NCBI RefSeq assembly: GCF_019393635.1
Contig: NC_057861.1
Coordinates: forward strand, 78,561,327 to 78,625,326
Direction: 5' to 3'
Source of the DNA: Dromiciops gliroides
Lineage: Eukaryota; Chordata; Mammalia; Microbiotheria; Microbiotheriidae
DNA length: 64,000 nt
Shown here: piece after piece, positions 61,820 through 64,000 of the stretch
Layout: each line of letters starts with the position of its first letter
Position numbering within the stretch: the first letter of the stretch is position 1
Position numbers and translations under genes: made by a program
Notes under the pieces: generated by a model
Told to the model about the DNA's origin: nothing
Seen by the model: the letters and a program-made list of their open reading frames with translations, nothing else
Database searches by the model: none

Positions 61820-62473
61820 GCATGAGGATAATTAGGCAGATGATGCAAAAAGTGATGAAACAAAGATAAAAAATTATTTTTAATAATTAATATTGCAGCA
61901 ATTGTCTTCTCAATTACCCTCCATAAGGGGGGGACTATAGTAATATTATAATTTTAAAGAATGTTTCAATTTTTGTTTTATTATATGTTTCATGTGTAAC
62001 AACTAAGATTCTGTATTCCCTTAGACATGTTTTTGAGAAATTTCATTGTTTGATTTGATTATTGACAAAGCTATTTTAAAGTTGTGTTAAGCTCAATTTT
62101 ATAGGAAATTTTCCTGGCTGATTACCAGCATCCACACATCAACCCCTGAAAAGACTTCCATTCCACGACTACACCTAGAGGACATCTGAGAAAAGACTTT
62201 CAGAGACTTTAAATGAACAGTTTTGATTTGTTTTTTTTTTTTTTCTCTTTCTGTTATAATATACACCATCTGTAACATGTATTCTCTGCAGAGGCCCTCC
62301 CTTTGCAAGACTAATGTCAAAGCGTCGGTTCATGAGGACAAAAAAAAAAAAATCGCCCCTCTGGACAAAACTTTCCTCTCTTCCTTTTCTATATTATTGT
62401 TCACATAATTATTAGTTAGCAATAGTTATCATATTGTTTTTACTGTTCCGTCAAGGAAACATTTTGTTTCTTG

Positions 62474-62491
62474 AGGAACAACAGGGGGGAC
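62474..62491 (+). promoter_or_regulatory. Polypurine tract
   Basis: AGGAACAACAGGGGGGAC immediately precedes the 3' LTR. Confidence 0.75.
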
Positions 62492-62850
62492 TGTAACGAT
62501 TGGAATAATGCCACCTGCTGGATACTTACTGTAGAAGAGTTCTGCCCATGAAGGGAAGGTCTTTGAGGGCAAGACCAGGAGTCAGGAAGTGACGCGGGCT
62601 AGTGGGAGGAGGAAGGAAGAGACTGGCGCTCAGGCTCGCTCTTCTTTCCTCTGGACTCTGGCGGAGAAGGGAGCTAGAAATGTGCTCTCCCTTTAATAGA
62701 TAGGAATCTAGGCCTTTCTCTCTCTCTTTACCAAATTCTTATTCTCCTTAATAAATACTTAAAAGTCTAACTCTTGCTAAAGCTTATAATTTATTGGCGA
62801 CCACTCATTAGATATTTTAGACAGTTTAGCTAGAATTTTAGCCCTTAACA
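62492..62850 (+). repeat. 3' LTR
   Basis: 359 bp, colinear with the 5' LTR, followed by the GAAC target duplication at 62,851-62,854. Confidence 0.95.
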
Positions 62851-62854
62851 GAAC

Positions 62855-63149
62855 CCAGCTCAGAGGAGATACTTAACAGCCGGTTTAATGACTGACTTGA
62901 CTGTTAACACTTTCTTATTTCTGCTGCCATGTTTGCCACTGGATTTCTTCACTGAGAAGATCTGATGTTTGATCTTCTCATATATGCCTATGCACTGGTG
63001 AGAGAAAGTCATGAACATTTGGTAGGGATATTCATTGGCTTGATAGTAATACGTCTCATTGAAAATGATCGATATGTACTAAAAATTCAAGGTATCAGAA
63101 GACCAATCACTGTGCTGGCAGTATTTTTTAGCACCTTCTACTTCCCTGA
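62855..63149. other. L2 terminus then unassigned sequence
   Basis: 62,855-62,905 continues the L2 end interrupted by the ERV ('gatacttaacag...ttaatgactgacttgactg'). The rest shows no gene. Confidence 0.45.
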
Positions 63150-63960
63150 TTGTCCACTTTATAGAGGCAGAGATAGAGGGAAGGCACAAACCAGAAGATT
63201 TGACAACAAATCGTATGTGGGGTGAGTTAGCAAAGAGTTAAGGAAGGCAATGAAGTTTCAATCCTGGCTGGATGTGATGTTGGAGGTGCCCTCCACAATA
63301 TTAGGAAAGTTTGGAGGAAGGGAGAGTTTTGGTGGAAAGATAGTTCTGTCTTGGAAATTTTTAGTCTGAGGTGTCCATGGGATGTACAGTATGAGGTGAA
63401 CAAGAGGTAGTTGGGGATGTGAACTTGGAGCTCAGAAAAGAGACTTAAGGCTACTGGCATAGATATGGGAATCATCTGCATATAGATAATTGAACCTATG
63501 GAAGGTAAAGATATCACCAAGTAATAGAAGGAGAAAGAAGAAGACCTAGTATATAGCCTGGAGGGAAACCCAAGGGTCAGTCAATATGATGTGAATAAAA
63601 ATCAAGTAAAGAAGACTGAAGAGGAGTAGTCAGAAAGATAGAACAGGAAAGAGAAATATCATAGAAGTCTAGAGGAAAAAGAAAATCCCTGAGATGACCA
63701 GTCTTAGAGGTTGAAGAGAGGTCAGAAAGTATGTGGATTGAGAAAAGATCATTAGCTCTGTCAATTAAGTGGTCACTGGCAACTCTGGAGAGGGCAATTT
63801 CAGTTGAATGATTGTTTGAAACCAGATTGCAAGGGTTAAAAAGAGAAGAGGAGCTGGTTGGAAGATGTTCCAGTGGCCATGAAGGCAGCTGAAACAAGCA
63901 CTGGGGAGTGCTCAGACCTTGGTCAGACATTGAAGATGTCAAGATCTTCATCCTGGGCCA
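63150..63960 (-). repeat. L2 LINE, antisense, with ORF2 remains
   Basis: 'tcgtatgtggggtgagttag', 'gatatgggaatcatctgcat' and a minus-strand frame at 63,577-63,951 with SNNHSTEIALSRVASDHLI and HILSDLSSTSKTG. This corresponds to the L2 RT block 'HSTETALLKVTNDLL...LLDLSAAFDTVDH'. It runs to near the window edge and is inactive. Confidence 0.8.
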
Positions 63961-64000
63961 TCATCAGTCATCCTGAATTTTTCCTTGCCATTGAACTTTG

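Larger units (their letters stand above)
59166..62850 (+). mobile_element. Young two-LTR endogenous retrovirus-like element, apparently non-autonomous
   Basis: Two 359-bp LTRs flank about 2.97 kb of interior, with a 4-bp GAAC target duplication. The size of the duplication and the tRNA-Arg-like primer site suggest a class I (gammaretrovirus-like) group. One gag-like frame is seen (59,925-60,530). No reverse transcriptase, integrase or envelope was recognised, so the element appears internally reduced and dependent on a relative. By eye the LTRs differ at 2 of 359 positions, which at common mammalian neutral rates means an insertion of roughly one to a few million years. The ends look whole; the coding content is largely missing. 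Confidence 0.93.

Overview
The window looks like intergenic and intronic DNA from a marsupial, most likely an Australian one. It is AT-rich, gene-poor and packed with interspersed repeats. At least 22 copies of one ~150-bp tRNA-headed SINE (WSINE1-like) lie here, with marsupial-type L1, a BovB-like RTE, L2, L3/CR1 and MIR/THER1/MAR1-type repeats. No bacterial, plastid or viral-genome organisation is present. The species is inferred from repeat families read by eye.

Left part (1-18,240): a complete-looking KRAB zinc-finger gene (KZFP) on the plus strand. A GC-rich promoter and first exon lie at about 1,850-2,201. The KRAB-A exon is 10,113-10,239, the KRAB-B exon 10,841-10,957, and the terminal exon (16,584-17,857) encodes 11 C2H2 fingers. 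All junction phases agree and the reading frame is open. Degenerate extra fingers follow the stop codon. The introns hold L2, MIR and SINE copies, a Ty3/gypsy fossil, a small retrocopy with clear target-site duplications and a solo LTR.

Middle part (18,240-49,000): repeats surround a minus-strand LRRC14-like leucine-rich-repeat gene copy in three exons (41,754-41,379; 36,346-35,716; 31,168-30,598). Exons 1 and 2 carry several frameshifts and exon 3 is open, so it reads as a pseudogene. A BovB-like RTE joined to a SINE, a palindrome cluster, an L1 5' half, an inverted L1 ORF2 piece and a mosaic solo LTR are also here.

Right part (49,000-64,000): L1 and L2 fragments, a processed MRPL16 retrocopy (minus, about 57,581-58,720) and a young two-LTR endogenous retrovirus-like element (59,166-62,850) with near-identical 359-bp LTRs and a 4-bp GAAC target duplication. 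Both insertions sit in broken-up L2 sequence.

The only likely functional protein gene is the KZFP. KRAB zinc-finger proteins commonly silence retroelements through TRIM28, and the window also holds a young LTR family in three integrated forms plus a related fragment. Any direct link between the two is speculation.
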